The position numbers were made by a program, and so were the translations under genes. The notes under the pieces are model-generated. The model was not told where the DNA came from and did no database searches. It was given only the letters and a program-made list of their open reading frames with translations. From Lactarius indigo (lineage: Eukaryota > Basidiomycota > Agaricomycetes > Russulales > Russulaceae): 64,000 nt of DNA. Below are positions 23,749 to 35,001 of this stretch, one piece after another. Positions within the stretch are counted from its first letter, which is position 1, and every line of letters starts with the position of its first letter. The stretch lies in contig JAFKAC010000126.1 of NCBI GenBank assembly GCA_025766275.1, positions 62,001 through 126,000 on the forward strand, in the 5' to 3' direction.

Positions 23749-24097
23749 ACACCAGACAACAACAACCTGATGTATAAAGTATCGAGGTTGGTACATCAGA
23801 ATCACCGGCGTGCCGCGATCATCCCCGTCGAAAGTGTCCTTTGCAGTGTGCATCTCCTCCCCCGCCTCACCGGGTCAGTCGGTCCTCATAATTGTAATAG
23901 CTTCTCGGTACTAGATCAGTGTAGTACTTTTTATGTAAATCCGTTCAGTGACAGGTACATTTATCTTAAGTTGTTGTAGATAATCTACCGAAAAGCAATG
24001 TATAAGCTAGGTTTACTCGGCGTTATTGATATATTATCCGGGTTTTTTCGAATAGACCTTCGCTATCTCTCGCTAAGGTGGGAGGTTTTTCCCGATG

Positions 24098-25775
24098 ATC
24101 GCGGGCCCGGAAGAAGTGCATAGTTCTACTCCAAGCCAATATTAAGAACTGTGTGTCTCGCTACGACCGAATGGACGAATTTCCCGGATAATGGAGCGAG
24201 CTCGAAGCGTATCATGATCCTGGCGCGCATCTCGTATTCGAGTGCACTCGTGCGTCAAAATGACACATGCACGGCCGTCATCAATCACGGCAACACCAGC
24301 GTCTGGAGCGGTACGTCAGCGACTGCGCACTCCACGACCGTCGCCTGTGCGAATGACGCGGAGGTTACCGAGGGCGATAAGAGCTCTAGACTCCCACGAG
24401 TTTGTATTTAGGCGACAGATGCGATTGGCGGATACCCCCGGGTGTACGTAGCTCATCTCAATCCTCTCGCTGACCCTCCAGTGCCACATTGTCGGTGGTT
24501 AATCAATTAATCGCAGGGAGTACACCCAATGCAGGCGCATACAGCCTATACAGCCTTGCTGTCACAGAAGATCCAGAAAACCAAAGCCGGACCGACGCAG
24601 CGTGGACGAAGGCAGAAAGCACGGAAACCCGCAGTCGCTGCCACCGGGCAGCAACGACAACACCCTGTTCGCAGTCGTGACGAACCTGAATTCGCACCTC
24701 ACAGCGATATACGCGACTCTCCCACTCATGGCGACGCCCATCACAGACGTCGGCGGCTTCCATTTCCAGGACGGCTCGGATGCCGCCGCCGGCCTCGCTC
24801 CTGAGCTGCCTACTGAAATTCCCGGTGTAGGTAACCTTGGGTTCTTCAAACCCGAAGACGCACAATACTGCGCCCTGTGCTGCTCCTCTTCTTTGGGAAC
24901 AGTGACCAGCGCTCGATGTCCACGGTTGCCGCATGCCAGGTGAAGTACTGAGCTGGCCTGAATCGATAACACGGGAACCAGAGCGGCTGTGGGGGAGCCA
25001 TGGGACTGGGGACGGTGCGGCGATTTGTAGTACGGCAGATGATCGGTCGCGTATGGGGCTGATATTCGTAGGAGATTATTGATAGTTCGAGCTGGCGATG
25101 AGTATGTGACATTATATTCCCTTTCTACTTTCAAGCTAGAAGGCACCATCAACGGTGGGCATCACCCCACCGAGTCCCCTCCGGACCCATATTCCCACTC
25201 ACTTCTCGAGCTAGAATGTCGAAAGACAGATTCTTTGGCTGGTTTAACCCACAAGATATCACAATTAGTCGTGTGCCGGCAAAAGGGCTTCCGAGTCTTC
25301 AAGGTCATCATGTAAACTGGTTCTTATCTGCATAGTTCTGGGCATTCTTGATCTTGCAAGGATGGCTCATCCCAAACTAGAAAAGGGGGAGAACCAGCCC
25401 TTAAATTGTCCGCGCCAATCTGGCGCGCCAAGACCGTTGATCCACACAGAGACATCGAGGGCCAAGGTAGGCTCCTTGTGGGGGCTGCCGTTCGGTTCAC
25501 ATACTCGCACCTGTCCTACAGTGATGAAATAATGTAGGTGTGACGCTCTCCGGGTCCTGTGTCTTTTGCACCTCGAGCTGGCCACAGCGAATGTGCGCGT
25601 CTAAGTTATCATGGTCCCTGGGAATATTAGGGCGGCTATCCGTTGAACACGAGGCATCCTATCCTGGTCGTGATTCAGGAGCTGTGCAAACCTGTGCCCT
25701 CAGGCTTTACCTGCCCTTCCCGACGTAATCTTCCTGTATCCCTAAGTATCCACCTAGGTTCATTCAACTATCACT
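24098..25775. other. 3' part of unit A spacer, upstream of NLR-A
   Basis: Closely similar to 40785-42355 and 49105-50781. Open frames recur in all three copies. One at 24602-24943 (TLFAVVTNLNSHLTAIYATL... and GGFHFQDGSDAAAGL) differs between copies by indels of whole codons in an Ala/Gly run. Another at 25079-25315 (VRAGDEYVTLYSLSTFKLEG..., no ATG) lacks exactly 24 bases in unit B. This hints at former or present coding exons, but no family is recognisable and unit B has lost about 100 bases of the first frame. The last 450 bases, with CTATCACT before the start codon, probably hold the NLR promoter and 5' leader. Confidence 0.45.
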
Positions 25776-26576
25776 ATGTCTCAAGTCCCGTCTATCCCCA
25801 CGTCTTCTATGGACTTTGGCAAAATCTTCGAAGCTGCTTTGGAAGCGTACAACAAACAGACCAAGAAAGATATCGCCTCCCATCCCCTAGCCACCCAGCT
25901 GCAATCCTGCGACTCTCCCACTGCCATTCTCGCCATTCTTAGAGCCCAAGTACAGGCGTTCGATCGATCTCAAAGCGCGGATGAAAGGTTCACAAAGTGG
26001 CTGGATCCCACTGTAAATGTACTGTTCGCTTTCTCTGCGACCCTCGGTGAAGGGGTTGGGCTGGTAAGTGGCGAGACGTTGACCCACCTGAGACCTACCT
26101 CTGACGTGCGTAACTGCAGGCGTTCCCACCCGCGAAGACGATTTTCACTGGGATTAGTGGTTTGCGGGCTCGGCTTCAAAGCCTAAGGCCAGACTAAGAC
26201 GGCCGTCCGAAACCGGGACGGGACTGGGACGAGAAGTGGGTCCTGGCAGGGCTCATGGCCCGGTCTTTACTTTTGGCGTTCGGCTCCCACGGTCCCGCGT
26301 CCGAGGCTTCAATTCTCGGGGACGTGGGTCCCGGGCTCTGAGATTCAACACCGAGGATCCATGATCACCACTTTGCTCGCGTTGCTCTGCAATGAGTCTC
26401 CCCTTTTGGAACTGCATCCACGGATTCCACACCTTCGAAACATCATCCACACACCTTCGAAACATCATCCACCCCTTCACCATTGTATCCGCAGATTCGC
26501 AACTTCATCTGCTGCTCTAAACTGGTAACTGTATCCACCTGGGATTTTTACTTCACGCTTCATTGTTGTACTTATG

Positions 26577-26585
26577 TATAAATAT
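26577..26585 (+). promoter_or_regulatory. TATA box of the hAT transposase
   Basis: TATAAATAT, 36 bases before the start codon at 26621 and followed by a pyrimidine-rich stretch. The short spacing implies a very short 5' leader. Confidence 0.5.
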
Positions 26586-26620
26586 GAGCCTTTTTTTCTC
26601 CCTCACCAACCGTCTTAGTG

Positions 26621-29600
26621 ATGTCTGAGCCCACTCGACCTGTCCGAAAGGTTTTCCCTACTGCCAAACTATCTGCTGACAATGCCGGTGATCTCGAACT
26701 CACTTCTCATCGCAGGGCCATTGCGTCTGCCTCTGTGGCATTGACAGCCCCCCAGCTGAGTAGGACACCAGCTACGTCCTCTCCCCTACCCGCGTCCTCT
26801 CCCCTTCCTGAGTCCTCGCCACCCCCACCAACGGATACAGAAGATACTTCATCACCAGCTCCTCATTTGTCTTCAGTTCGCACCTCCTCAAAACGTCCTT
26901 CGTGTGCTACACTCAAGAGCCATGACAGTATCATCACTGTCTCTTCCACCGCTTCCAATGATAGCCCCGACACTGCGCCAATGCCACCAAAACTCAAGAG
27001 GTTGAAAAGGTCTGGGTCACCGGATGGCAAGGAGGTCGACACTGATGTTTCCATCATCGATATCGATGATATTGAAGACCCCGAAGATGAGCGACTGAAC
27101 AAGTCGCACCCCTCTGCTGACATCAAGTATTTCTTTACGGTCCTCCCTTGTCTCCCAGGTCAAGCCAAGCAGCGCAAGAGTTGTAACCTTTGCGCGTACG
27201 CCATCTCTCTCTCTCTTCTGATGGTTCTTACAAAACAACGCAGCCAAGGGCTTGGTTGTGCCAAGGTGGAGAAGATCATCACCAGCAAGCACTCAACGCT
27301 TCGGCGTCATATGGCTTCTCTACACGCAGTACGTCCTAGACCCTTAGACCTGGATGTTTCTGATATATCTTTGATTCAATTTCTAGCATCGGTACAGAAA
27401 GTGGTGCGAAGCCAACCATTTTGACTCAATGCTACCGGAAGACACCAAACGGCGCAGGGAGGCTGCTCTGGACACTATCCTCCAGACCCAGCAAACGACC
27501 CTCACTGCCCACTTTAACCTTCGTGAACCAGACCTGACCCCATACAGCGACAGCGCATTTGAGGCCGCCGCCATTGCATGGCTCATTCAGTCTAATCAGG
27601 TGTGTTTGTTTTGCTGACTTCTTCGGCTGTTCTGACTGTCAGCCATTCAGCCAATTCAAGCGTTCAAGAATCCTGCCTTCAAGAAGATGATAGACATCGC
27701 GTCCCGAGCAACCCGCAGTATTACCCTACCAGCTCCCAAGAAAACACGTGGACGCATCATTCATATGTTCAAACAACAGATGTTCTTGCTGAAAAAGCGT
27801 CTTAACGTATGTGTTCCCACTTATCAACTATCTTCTTCTGACTTACTTAGTCGCTCTCATTACTAGGGTCCCACTGTTACCGGGGAAATTAGCCTGACCT
27901 GCGACGCATGGCAGGCAGGCAACACTGACGCGTACTTTGCTGTCACAGGGCATTGGATCGAAGAACGTGTTCCGGGTGAATGGACCCTTGAGCACGCATT
28001 GCTCGGTTTCACACAGATGAACTGTGGACACAGTGGAACTCGACTTGGGCAAGTCCTGTACAAGATTTGCAATCGACTCTGTATCGTTCACAAGGTAAGT
28101 TCTCAATTTCTCGACTCAATGCTCATTTGTGTATGTTTCGTATCCAGGTTGGCCATGTTACATGTGACAACGCCAGCAACAACAACACCATGCTCGAGGA
28201 ATTCGCGCAGTGCTATTGCACCAAGACCAGAGATGTTTTCAATGTCAAACATCGTCAGATCAGGTATACACTTTCTTTATGTTATTATATTTGTATTGAC
28301 TTCATGCCGCCACTTATTTGTCTAGGTGTCTTGCGCATATAATCAATTTAGCGACCCAGGCTTTGATCTCTGCGCGCAGCAAGTCCAGGTACTACAATGG
28401 TGATCCCAACGATGACCACATCCCTGAGGACCTAGGAGCGATCGAGAGAGATGAGATAGGGATTGTGCGGGCCATATGTATCAAGGTATAGTACTTTTAT
28501 TTGGTGTATTTGTTGACGCCAAGTGCTAACTTGTGGGGGCATAGGCACGTTCATCATCACAGCGAAAAGAACTTTTCAGGAGCATCCAGATTCGCAATGG
28601 TATGCCAGCAGCGAATCTGCTGCTTGACATGAAGGTCCGATGGAGCTCAACCTACGTCATGCTCTATCGTGCTGAGACACGTCAGTTGGTGAGCGTAGTT
28701 GTCTGTTTTGTCCAAGTCCTGTTTCTTAGTTTTATTTTACTGCTACCAAGGCGGTCGATGAGTTTATCTTGGGACTTGGGCTCAAAGAGAAAAACGTGGA
28801 CAAGCGGAAAAAGATTTCCGATCTTGCTTTACATGATGAAGAGTGGACGCGAGTCCGACTCTTTTGCAATCTTCTTGAGGTATGTCCGCATTCACAGTCA
28901 TTGAAATCCTACTAACATTTGATGGTGTTTCCCTGACAGCATGCTGACAATGCCCAGCAAGCGTTCTCTGCTGCCTCAATGCCGACACTTCATCTCGCAC
29001 TCCCAGCAATCGAAAAACTCTATGCATCATGGGAGAAGGCCTCAACCAAGACACGATATCAGGCATTTGTGCCAGCGCTTACAGCTGGAATGGCCAAGCT
29101 CAATAGTTATTATGAACGCTCAGCAGATTCCGACGCACATATTATGGCAATGGGTGAGTATAATCTTGCACATGCGTCCATGTTTGCTGGCTGACCTTTG
29201 TGCCGTAGTGCTTGATCCCTCAACCAAAATGTTTTATTTCCACAAACACTGGTCAGCCGACCTTGTTTCCGAGGTTGAAGACACCGTCCAAACCAGGGTA
29301 GGTTTTCTTATGGACTGTTTATTGGGCTGAGCTCATGTGTATCGTCTCTTAGTTTCTCAAACACTTCAATCTGCTACACAGCGACCCCACTAGCAGTACT
29401 GTGACACGCACCCACAAGACTGCTTCAAAGCGCAAATCATCCCGCCACAACATCGATGATACAGATTCCGAGGACGACACCAATGACTGTGAAGCCATGA
29501 TAACACCCTCACCAAATGTGTGGATGGACGAGTTCAAGTCCTACTTGAGTGCAATCGAGGATATACCCGATGGTATGGGAATCGTACGCTGGTGGGGGGT

Positions 29601-30028
29601 ATGTACACATGTTGTTTCTATTCTGAGTCTATTCATGTGTACGCTAATATTTGTGTAGATAAATGGGTCACGATATCCCACCTGGCGTTCACTTGCCCAT
29701 GACTACCTCGCTGTCATGGCGTCCTCAGTATCAAGTGAAAGGGCATTCTCTGCAGCCGGGATTACCATCAGCAACCGCCGCAACCGCCTTGATGGTGACA
29801 TCGTCGAGGCTCTTCAATGCCTCAAGTCTCTACTCCATCAAGACATCTCTTTGAAGGTTGTACCAAGCGTGGCCGATGAAGAAGAAGCTCGCCTTGATGA
29901 AGCTGACCAGCAACCTGCTAACCAAGAAGGGTCCACAAGCGAGATTGTTGAGGACGCAGAGGACTGGACATGGGAAGAGGTTGCAGAGGACCATGGGTGC
30001 GAAGACATTGGTGATGATGACGACAACT
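26621..30028 (+). CDS. hAT transposase
   Basis: Starts at ATG 26621 and stops at TAA 30026-30028, with about a dozen introns of 45-65 bases. The N-terminal 190 residues are Ser/Pro-rich and disordered, with a basic patch (PPKLKRLKRSG). A BED-type finger follows: KSCNLC joins over an intron (27193-27242) to the part with TSKHSTLRRHMASLH. The catalytic core has the expected acids: SLTCDAWQAG (near 27900), VTCDNASNNNTM (near 28165) and SSERAFSAAG (near 29745). The C-terminal dimerisation region is complete (RWWG, SRYPTWRSLAHDYLAVMASSVS, NRRNRLDGDIVEAL), followed by an acidic tail. I see no stop or frameshift once introns are removed. It should cut the element out and reinsert it with 8-base target duplications, matching those seen. 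Confidence 0.92.
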
Positions 30029-32500
30029 AAATCGACTTAGTATTTGCCTAGACATTTGAGACAGTGATTTGTTTCGCAAAAGACTTCTTGGCCAATATAT
30101 TGTACATAGTCGATAGCTATATACAACCATAGTACTACGAAGTTGCTATGAAGCCTTGGCCAGCCATGGCTGCCGGGCTGACACGGGCCTGAGACGTCAA
30201 GGCCGATGAGTAGAGTCCCGATCTCCCTAAAAGATGGGCCCTAAGCCCCCAAAAGACGGGCCTAATGGCAGGCTTTTGGGCCGAGCCGAGCCCGCAAACC
30301 ACTAACTGGGATTGGCGTCCTCCTCCAAGTGAGCATCTCCTTTGACCCGGCGTGTGTCTTGTTGACATCTCTATCTATTAGGCCGTCAAGGACGTCCGCG
30401 CTAGCCGAGATTCTCTTGTGAACCTGTTCGGCCGCATGGAATACTTTTTTATGCGTCTTGAAAGATATATACATGTCCGACCGACCGCAGCGATGACGGA
30501 CATTATCGTAAAGATCATGGTTGAGGTGATCTCGATCCTTGGGATCGTGACGAAAGAGATCAGGCAGGGACGAACCAGTATGTGCTCCCCTTTCGATATG
30601 TCCCCATATATCGAACATCACGCAGAGAAGTACCTGAAGAAGCTGATTGGAAGAAGTGATGTCGAAGACGCGCTTCAGCGACTGGACCGACTGACGCAAG
30701 AGGAAGCTCGGATGGCAGCAGTAGAAGCCCTGACGATCTCTCGAGGCATTGACTACAAGGTGGATGGCGTCGGTGAGACGGTAGAGAGCGTCAATACGAA
30801 AGTAGAGGGTATCGACGACAGGGTGCGGAGCGTCGACAAGAAAGTAGGTTCGGTCACCCAAGGTGAGTATAGCTGCATTAGCCGGCCCTTGAACCTATCC
30901 TCAGACTCCGTTAGATGTCAAGGAAAACGGGATAGCCATTAAACAAGTCGTCGACCAAGTCGGTCGCCTAAATCGTCCGTCGTCTGCTAACCTCATTCGA
31001 TCACGACTCCTTGACCTATCTCACAGGGAATGAGCTACGCAAGGACCTTCGAAGGTGGATCGCTCCCCCCGATCCGTCCGTCAATTACAACACTGCTTCC
31101 GATGCTCATCACCAAGGTACCGCGGCATGGTGCACCGATGGGGACACCTTCGCAGATTGGAAAACATCTGGCTTCTTGTTATGGATTCACGGAAAACGTA
31201 CACTTCCTTCGCCATTTCAGTTTCAACTCTCCACTAACGACTTATGGATCGATAGCTGGCTCGGGGAAGAGTATTCTCAGGTGCGTTACCCCCCGCTGAG
31301 TTGCGTCTTAAGTGAACTTATATCATCCACAAGCTCCGCGATCATCCGCGATATCAAACCCATATCCAACGCTGGATCGGCATTCTTAGCGTATTTTTAC
31401 TTCGATTTCAAAGACAAAGCGAAGCAGGACTCCCGCGCATTATTATCCTCCCTTCTAGTCCAACTCTCCGATCAATCCGATATATTCTGTGACGCTCTTT
31501 ACTCCTTGTACTCCGCACACAAACGAGGATCGGAACAACCAACCAACGACTCACTTTCACAATGCCTCAAGTCTATGCTAACCGCCGCAGGACCAGCGCC
31601 AATCTATCTTGTCCTGGACGCTCTTGACGAATGTCCGTACGGCTCTGGATTGCCGTCGCCGCGAGAAAAGTTACTGGACCTCGTGGATGACCTCGTTAAG
31701 CTTCGGCATCGAACTCTGCGACTATGTATCACAAGTCGTCCCGAGTTCGACATCCGTACCGCGCTCGAGCCTTTGGCAACTCAACAACTATCCCTCCACA
31801 ACGAAACTGGACAAATCCAGGACATTAATAATTATATCACGCATTTTATCCACTCGGACAGAAAGACGAAGAGATGGCGAGACGAGGAGAAGGATATGGT
31901 GATCGAGAAACTGACGGAGAAAGCAGACGGCATGTAAGGGCAACCTTGAATGCTCACGGTTGTCCCAGTCTTATAGTCTGAGACAGGTTTCGGTGGGTTT
32001 ATTGCCAATTGGAGGTGCTGCGGCACTGTTTCCCGACGAATCTGCGTCGAATTCTCGAAGAATTGCCGAAATCACTGGACGAGACGTACAAGCGGATCCT
32101 GAAGGAGATCGACAATGCGAATCGGGAGCACGCATATCGACTTTTGCAATGTCTCGCGGTGGCCAGTCGCCCATTCCGGGTTGAGGAGCTTGCGGATGTG
32201 CTTGCATTTGACGTCGGTCCAGGAGGGATCCCGACAATGATCGCAGATTGGCGGTGGGAAGACCGAGAAGAGGCGGTGCTGTCGGCGTGTTCCAGTTTGG
32301 TCACCGTGATCACCGACAAAGGCTACCGGGTTGTTCAGTTCTCGCATTTTTCGGTAAAGGAATTCCTGACATCAGATCGGCTGGCGGGTTGCACGGAAGA
32401 TGTGTCTCGGTTTCATATCCCCTTCGAATCTTCGCATGCGATTCTTGCCCAGGCGTGTCTTGGCGCCCTGCTCTGCCTGCCAGTGAATGACCACGCCCAA

Positions 32501-32659
32501 GACGAAGGTGAAGACGAAGATGAAGACGAAGACGAAGACGAAGACGAAGATGAAGATGAAGACGAAGACGAAGATGAAGATGAAGACGAATATGAAGATG
32601 AAGATGAGGATGAAGATGAAGATGAAGGGGAAGATGAAGTTGAAGTTGAAGATGAAGAC
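32501..32659 (+). repeat. GAAGAY hexanucleotide repeat coding an acidic tract (NLR-A), 53 codons
   Basis: 159 bases of nearly pure GAY-GAA codons, giving alternating Asp-Glu with rare Gly, Tyr and Val. It lies between the winged-helix-like region and the ankyrin repeats. The same site holds 27 codons in NLR-B and 10 in NLR-C, so the repeat expands and contracts in frame. Confidence 0.95.
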
Positions 32660-33652
32660 AGTGCCAACAAAGTTTCTTTTGTTCGATATGCTGCCGAATA
32701 TTGGGTCGGGCATGCCAAGGTCGGGAATGTGGAAATGCGCATAAAGGATGCAATGGACTATCTCTTCGACATCGACAACCCGTACTTTCGATCGTGGGTC
32801 CGAATACATGACGTAGACGAGCTCGAGTGGTCGAATCCCTTTAAGTTGCCACTGACCTCGGCATCTCCCTTGTACTACGCTGCATTCTGTGGATTCCACG
32901 ATCTCGTAAAGCGGCTCATTGACAAACATCCACAGCACGTAGGTGCTCAGCTCGGCCGCTGTGGGACTCCGCTTCACGCGACACTCTCCAACGGTCACAT
33001 CGAGGTCGCCCAGCTCCTTGGAGAGCGCGGCGCTGATGTGAATGCCCTCAATCTGGACAAGATGACTCCACTTCACCTTGTGTCAGGACACGGAAGCCTC
33101 GCCGCCGCAAAGTGGCTGCTCGACTGTTGTGCGGACGTGGACTCCCAGGACGAGTACTACAGGACCCCACTGTACTTGGCAGCCGCCTACGGGAACCTCG
33201 AAGTTGCTCGGATACTACTTGAGCACAATGCGGAGGTCAACGCTCGGACTCCCAGTGGATGGACTCCACTTATCGTTGCATCGGCAAGTGGATGCCCCGA
33301 CGTTGTGCGGTATTTGCTGGACCACAATGCGGATGTGTATGTCCACAACGACAATGGAAAGACTGCGCTGCATGAGGCAGCGCAATTGGGTCATCTCGAG
33401 GTTTGTCGGATACTACTGGAGCGCAATGCGGAGGTCAATCCCCAGGATAACGAGGGATCTACCCCATTACACTGGGCATCAGAGAGTTACGGGGGTCTTA
33501 TTGAAGGACAGCCAGGCGTTGTACAGCTCTTGTTAGACCACGGTGCGGATGCGCAGGTGCGCAACCTCAGTGGAAAGACCCCATCTGAGGTAGCCAGTGG
33601 CCCAGACCAGCAGGAAATCGTGCGATTGCTCTCCCAGCACGCAGCGCAATAA

Positions 33653-34449
33653 AAGCACGAGACCGAGGATAGTTAACTTGTCGACCTATGTAAGTGACAA
33701 CTGCCCTGCTCGTTTACGGTATATTGACTCTCTCTACAGCGACCCACGTTATCTATGAGGTGAAATCGTGTGTAAAATACGTGATCGTTTCGAATTCCTG
33801 TTATACGCGTGTAGTTGTCCCTACATCGTCATTTTATTTTACGGTACAGTGCTTGTACAGCTTCGTTATCAGAATCGAGAACACTCTTGCAACATACAGC
33901 GATCAGACTTGCTCAGGCTGGAGGAACCGGTGTGATTCGTGGGAATTGGCTTCAGGCATTTAGATTGACGTCTATCACCATTTAACGAGGGAACGTCCCA
34001 TTGATGGCAGCAGTGCAGGAAAGGGGCTCGTGAAACTAAAGGACAAAGGCGTGACTCGCCCTTTTGAAATCTCGAGGTGTTGACTGCGGCGCAAGATCGC
34101 GCTCCAATAATATTGATCCAACCGATTGCCAGTCCCGAGGCGTAGGAGTTTCATACACATACAGAACCCTGAGCGAAGATGGGGTCAACAAAACTATGAC
34201 GAAACCCTAACCCGTTCATTGCAAGTGATGTTAGCGCCCTCGCGGATTGCGAGATCGGCGCTACGCATTGGAATTGGAACTGTTTCCATGCAGAAGAGCG
34301 AACGCGACAGATCTATGAGCCTAGGATAAACACAAGAAAACACAAAATGTAAATATAGAGATACAACGGTATCTATCCTCAAGACGTCCGAGTCGCCCGA
34401 CACCTAATGTTCCGACGTTGTCCTACCTCTCAGCCGAGGGCATACAAAA
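33653..34449. other. 3' flank of NLR-A and junction with unit B
   Basis: Similar to 46033-47130 (with a MITE) and 54366-55158. The empty site of the MITE is at about 33748 (CACGTTATCTATG). The unit junction, defined by matching 604 onward, is near 33990-34012. The NLR and the following histone copy are convergent here. No gene is seen. Confidence 0.5.
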
Positions 34450-35001
34450 TCACCGTTGCGTACAGTACGCCGCCGGTGCGCCTTCCGGCTTCTTAATATT
34501 TCCGACAGTCAGGGTCTTATGAATGAACGGCAGGACGCCACCACCAGCGATCGTCGCTCGCACCAGCGTGTCGAGCTCCTCGTCTCCCCGGATAGCTAGT
34601 TGTAAATGTCGCGGCGTGATACGCTTGACACGGAGATCTTTTGAGGCATTACCTTGATTGCGAGATGTGTAAGTACAATACAGAGGAGAGAGGAGAGCAC
34701 GCGACGGACCTGCTAGCTCCAAGACCTCGGCGGTGAGGTACTCAAAGATAGCCGAGGTGTAGACGGCGGCCTTCGCGCCGATGGGGACGTTATTCTGGGT
34801 GCGCTGTTTCAGGTATCTGTGGATACGACCAACGGGGATTTAGGAGCCCGACGACCGCGCGATCAGCACCTGGTGCGGAACGCGCGAGAACGAGGTGAAA
34901 AGGCAGACCTGGAGGCCGGCTTTCGCGCTGCGGGTCTGGAAACCTTTGACCTCGGTTGTAGGGGCCTCGCCAACTTTGGACTTTCCGCCTTTTGGTGGCA
35001 T
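34450..35001 (-). pseudogene. Histone H2A.Z pseudogene, copy 2 (unit B)
   Basis: The least damaged of the three dead copies. ATG at 34999-35001; the first exon is open ([15 protein letters not shown]) but lacks three residues of the tail repeat. Intron 1 has lost its acceptor: CTTCTAG in the intact gene is CTCCTAA here, and the next codon is Ile instead of Phe. The natural stop TAA has become TAC, extending the frame by YCTQR. The histone-fold exons are otherwise well conserved ([20 protein letters not shown]). Without the acceptor, correct splicing is unlikely, so I call it a pseudogene; a cryptic AG nearby could in principle be used. Confidence 0.8.

Larger units (their letters stand above)
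15097..23979 (+). pseudogene. Plavaka-2 transposase, frameshifted and split by copia
   Basis: Starts at ATG 15097 with a C2H2-like finger (CTGCDKFFTPQGHSQH), then a disordered region; the first intron is 15404-15450. The family blocks are present but in different frames: YRDIIFCI and FAPERHYADAERT around 16035-16130, a one-base shift at about 16152 that breaks the expected WWW motif, another shift near 16320-16350, and SITPDVLHQLLQGV and ERLHIDFTKDAY further on. Translation is therefore not possible from this copy. The last exon is cut at 18079 by the copia element and resumes at 23755 (from PDNNNLMYKV to a stop at 23977-23979), where SVHLLPRL and SVLDQC match the C-terminus of the Plavaka-1 transposase. 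Confidence 0.85.
11245..24097. mobile_element. Plavaka-2: Plavaka/CACTA-like transposon with nested copia element
   Basis: The insert is seen by comparing CTCTGTAAGATCGC in units B and C with unit A. It starts CATCGGGAAAAACCT and ends with the inverse AGGTTTTTCCCGATG, with a 2-base AT duplication at 11243-11244 and 24098-24099. Total length is 12.85 kb, of which 5.67 kb is the copia element at 18080-23748, leaving about 7.2 kb. Layout repeats that of Plavaka-1: DUF6532 gene on the minus strand, transposase divergent on the plus strand, but the sequences are quite different, so these are separate lineages. The left arm has repeated CGATAAT and GCTATCCGA words. The transposase has several frameshifts, so this copy is dead and older than the copia insertion. 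Confidence 0.85.
26155..30304 (+). mobile_element. hAT DNA transposon, apparently complete, inserted in NLR-A
   Basis: 4,150 bases. The inverted ends are perfect over 20 bases (TAGTGGTTTGCGGGCTCGGC at 26155-26174, inverse at 30285-30304). The 8-base target duplication ACTGGGAT is at 26147-26154 and 30305-30312; units B and C have ACTGGGAT once at the same place (around 42727 and 51153), giving two empty sites. Both the 8-base duplication and the transposase class are those of hAT. The transposase frame appears open throughout, so the element may be able to move. A 22-base direct repeat (ACACCTTCGAAACATCATCC twice) lies in the left arm at about 26428-26471. Confidence 0.97.
25776..33652 (+). 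pseudogene. NLR-A: Goodbye-NACHT-ankyrin protein, interrupted by hAT
   Basis: Exons: 25776-26063; 26120-26154 plus 30313-30328 (split by hAT); 30382-30577; 30626-30862; 30915-30974; 31027-31197; 31256-31280; 31334-31933; 31987-33652. Without the insertion the frame is open for about 1,097 residues. Order: fungal STAND N-terminal Goodbye-like domain (1-180, FGKIFEAALEAY... and FPPAKTIFTGIGVLLQ); coil (180-257); NACHT from about 330 with Walker A GKPGSGKS made by joining three exons, Walker B IYLVLDALDEC and CITSRPEFDIR; a winged-helix-like region with LPKSLDETYKRIL and VVQFSHFSVKEFL; an acidic tract (about 714-766); and about eight ankyrin repeats (833-1097). Such proteins are sensors that oligomerise on ligand binding, often in non-self recognition or cell death. 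The hAT element sits in the Goodbye domain after FTG, so this copy should be inactive unless the element leaves. Confidence 0.9.
597..33990 (+). repeat. Tandem repeat unit A (H2A.Z pseudogene - spacer - NLR), split by four transposons
   Basis: First of three direct repeats. Its segments are 597-2148, 10396-11244, 24098-26154 and 30305-33990; the gaps are Plavaka-1, Plavaka-2 (with nested copia) and hAT. Joining the segments and removing target duplications leaves about 8.15 kb, close to units B (about 8.0 kb) and C (about 8.04 kb). Order and strand of the parts match the other units: histone remnant (-), spacer, NLR (+), then a 3' region running into the next unit. Boundaries were placed by eye where homology starts and may be off by tens of bases. 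Confidence 0.85.

Noticed and set aside
24503..25152. Minus-strand frame of about 196 codons shared with 41069-41764 and 49559-50158
   Set aside because: It is conserved only because the DNA is duplicated; it overlaps plus-strand frames, has low-complexity composition and no recognisable domain.
32413..32753. Long minus-strand frames of poly-Ser, Leu/His or Phe/Ile across the acidic tract
   Set aside because: They are readings of the (GAYGAA)n repeat on the opposite strand; length follows repeat number, and there is no independent coding signal.
34450..35001. H2A.Z copy 2 as a functional gene
   Set aside because: Intron 1 acceptor AG has become AA and the stop codon is lost, so I treat it as a pseudogene although its exons are open.
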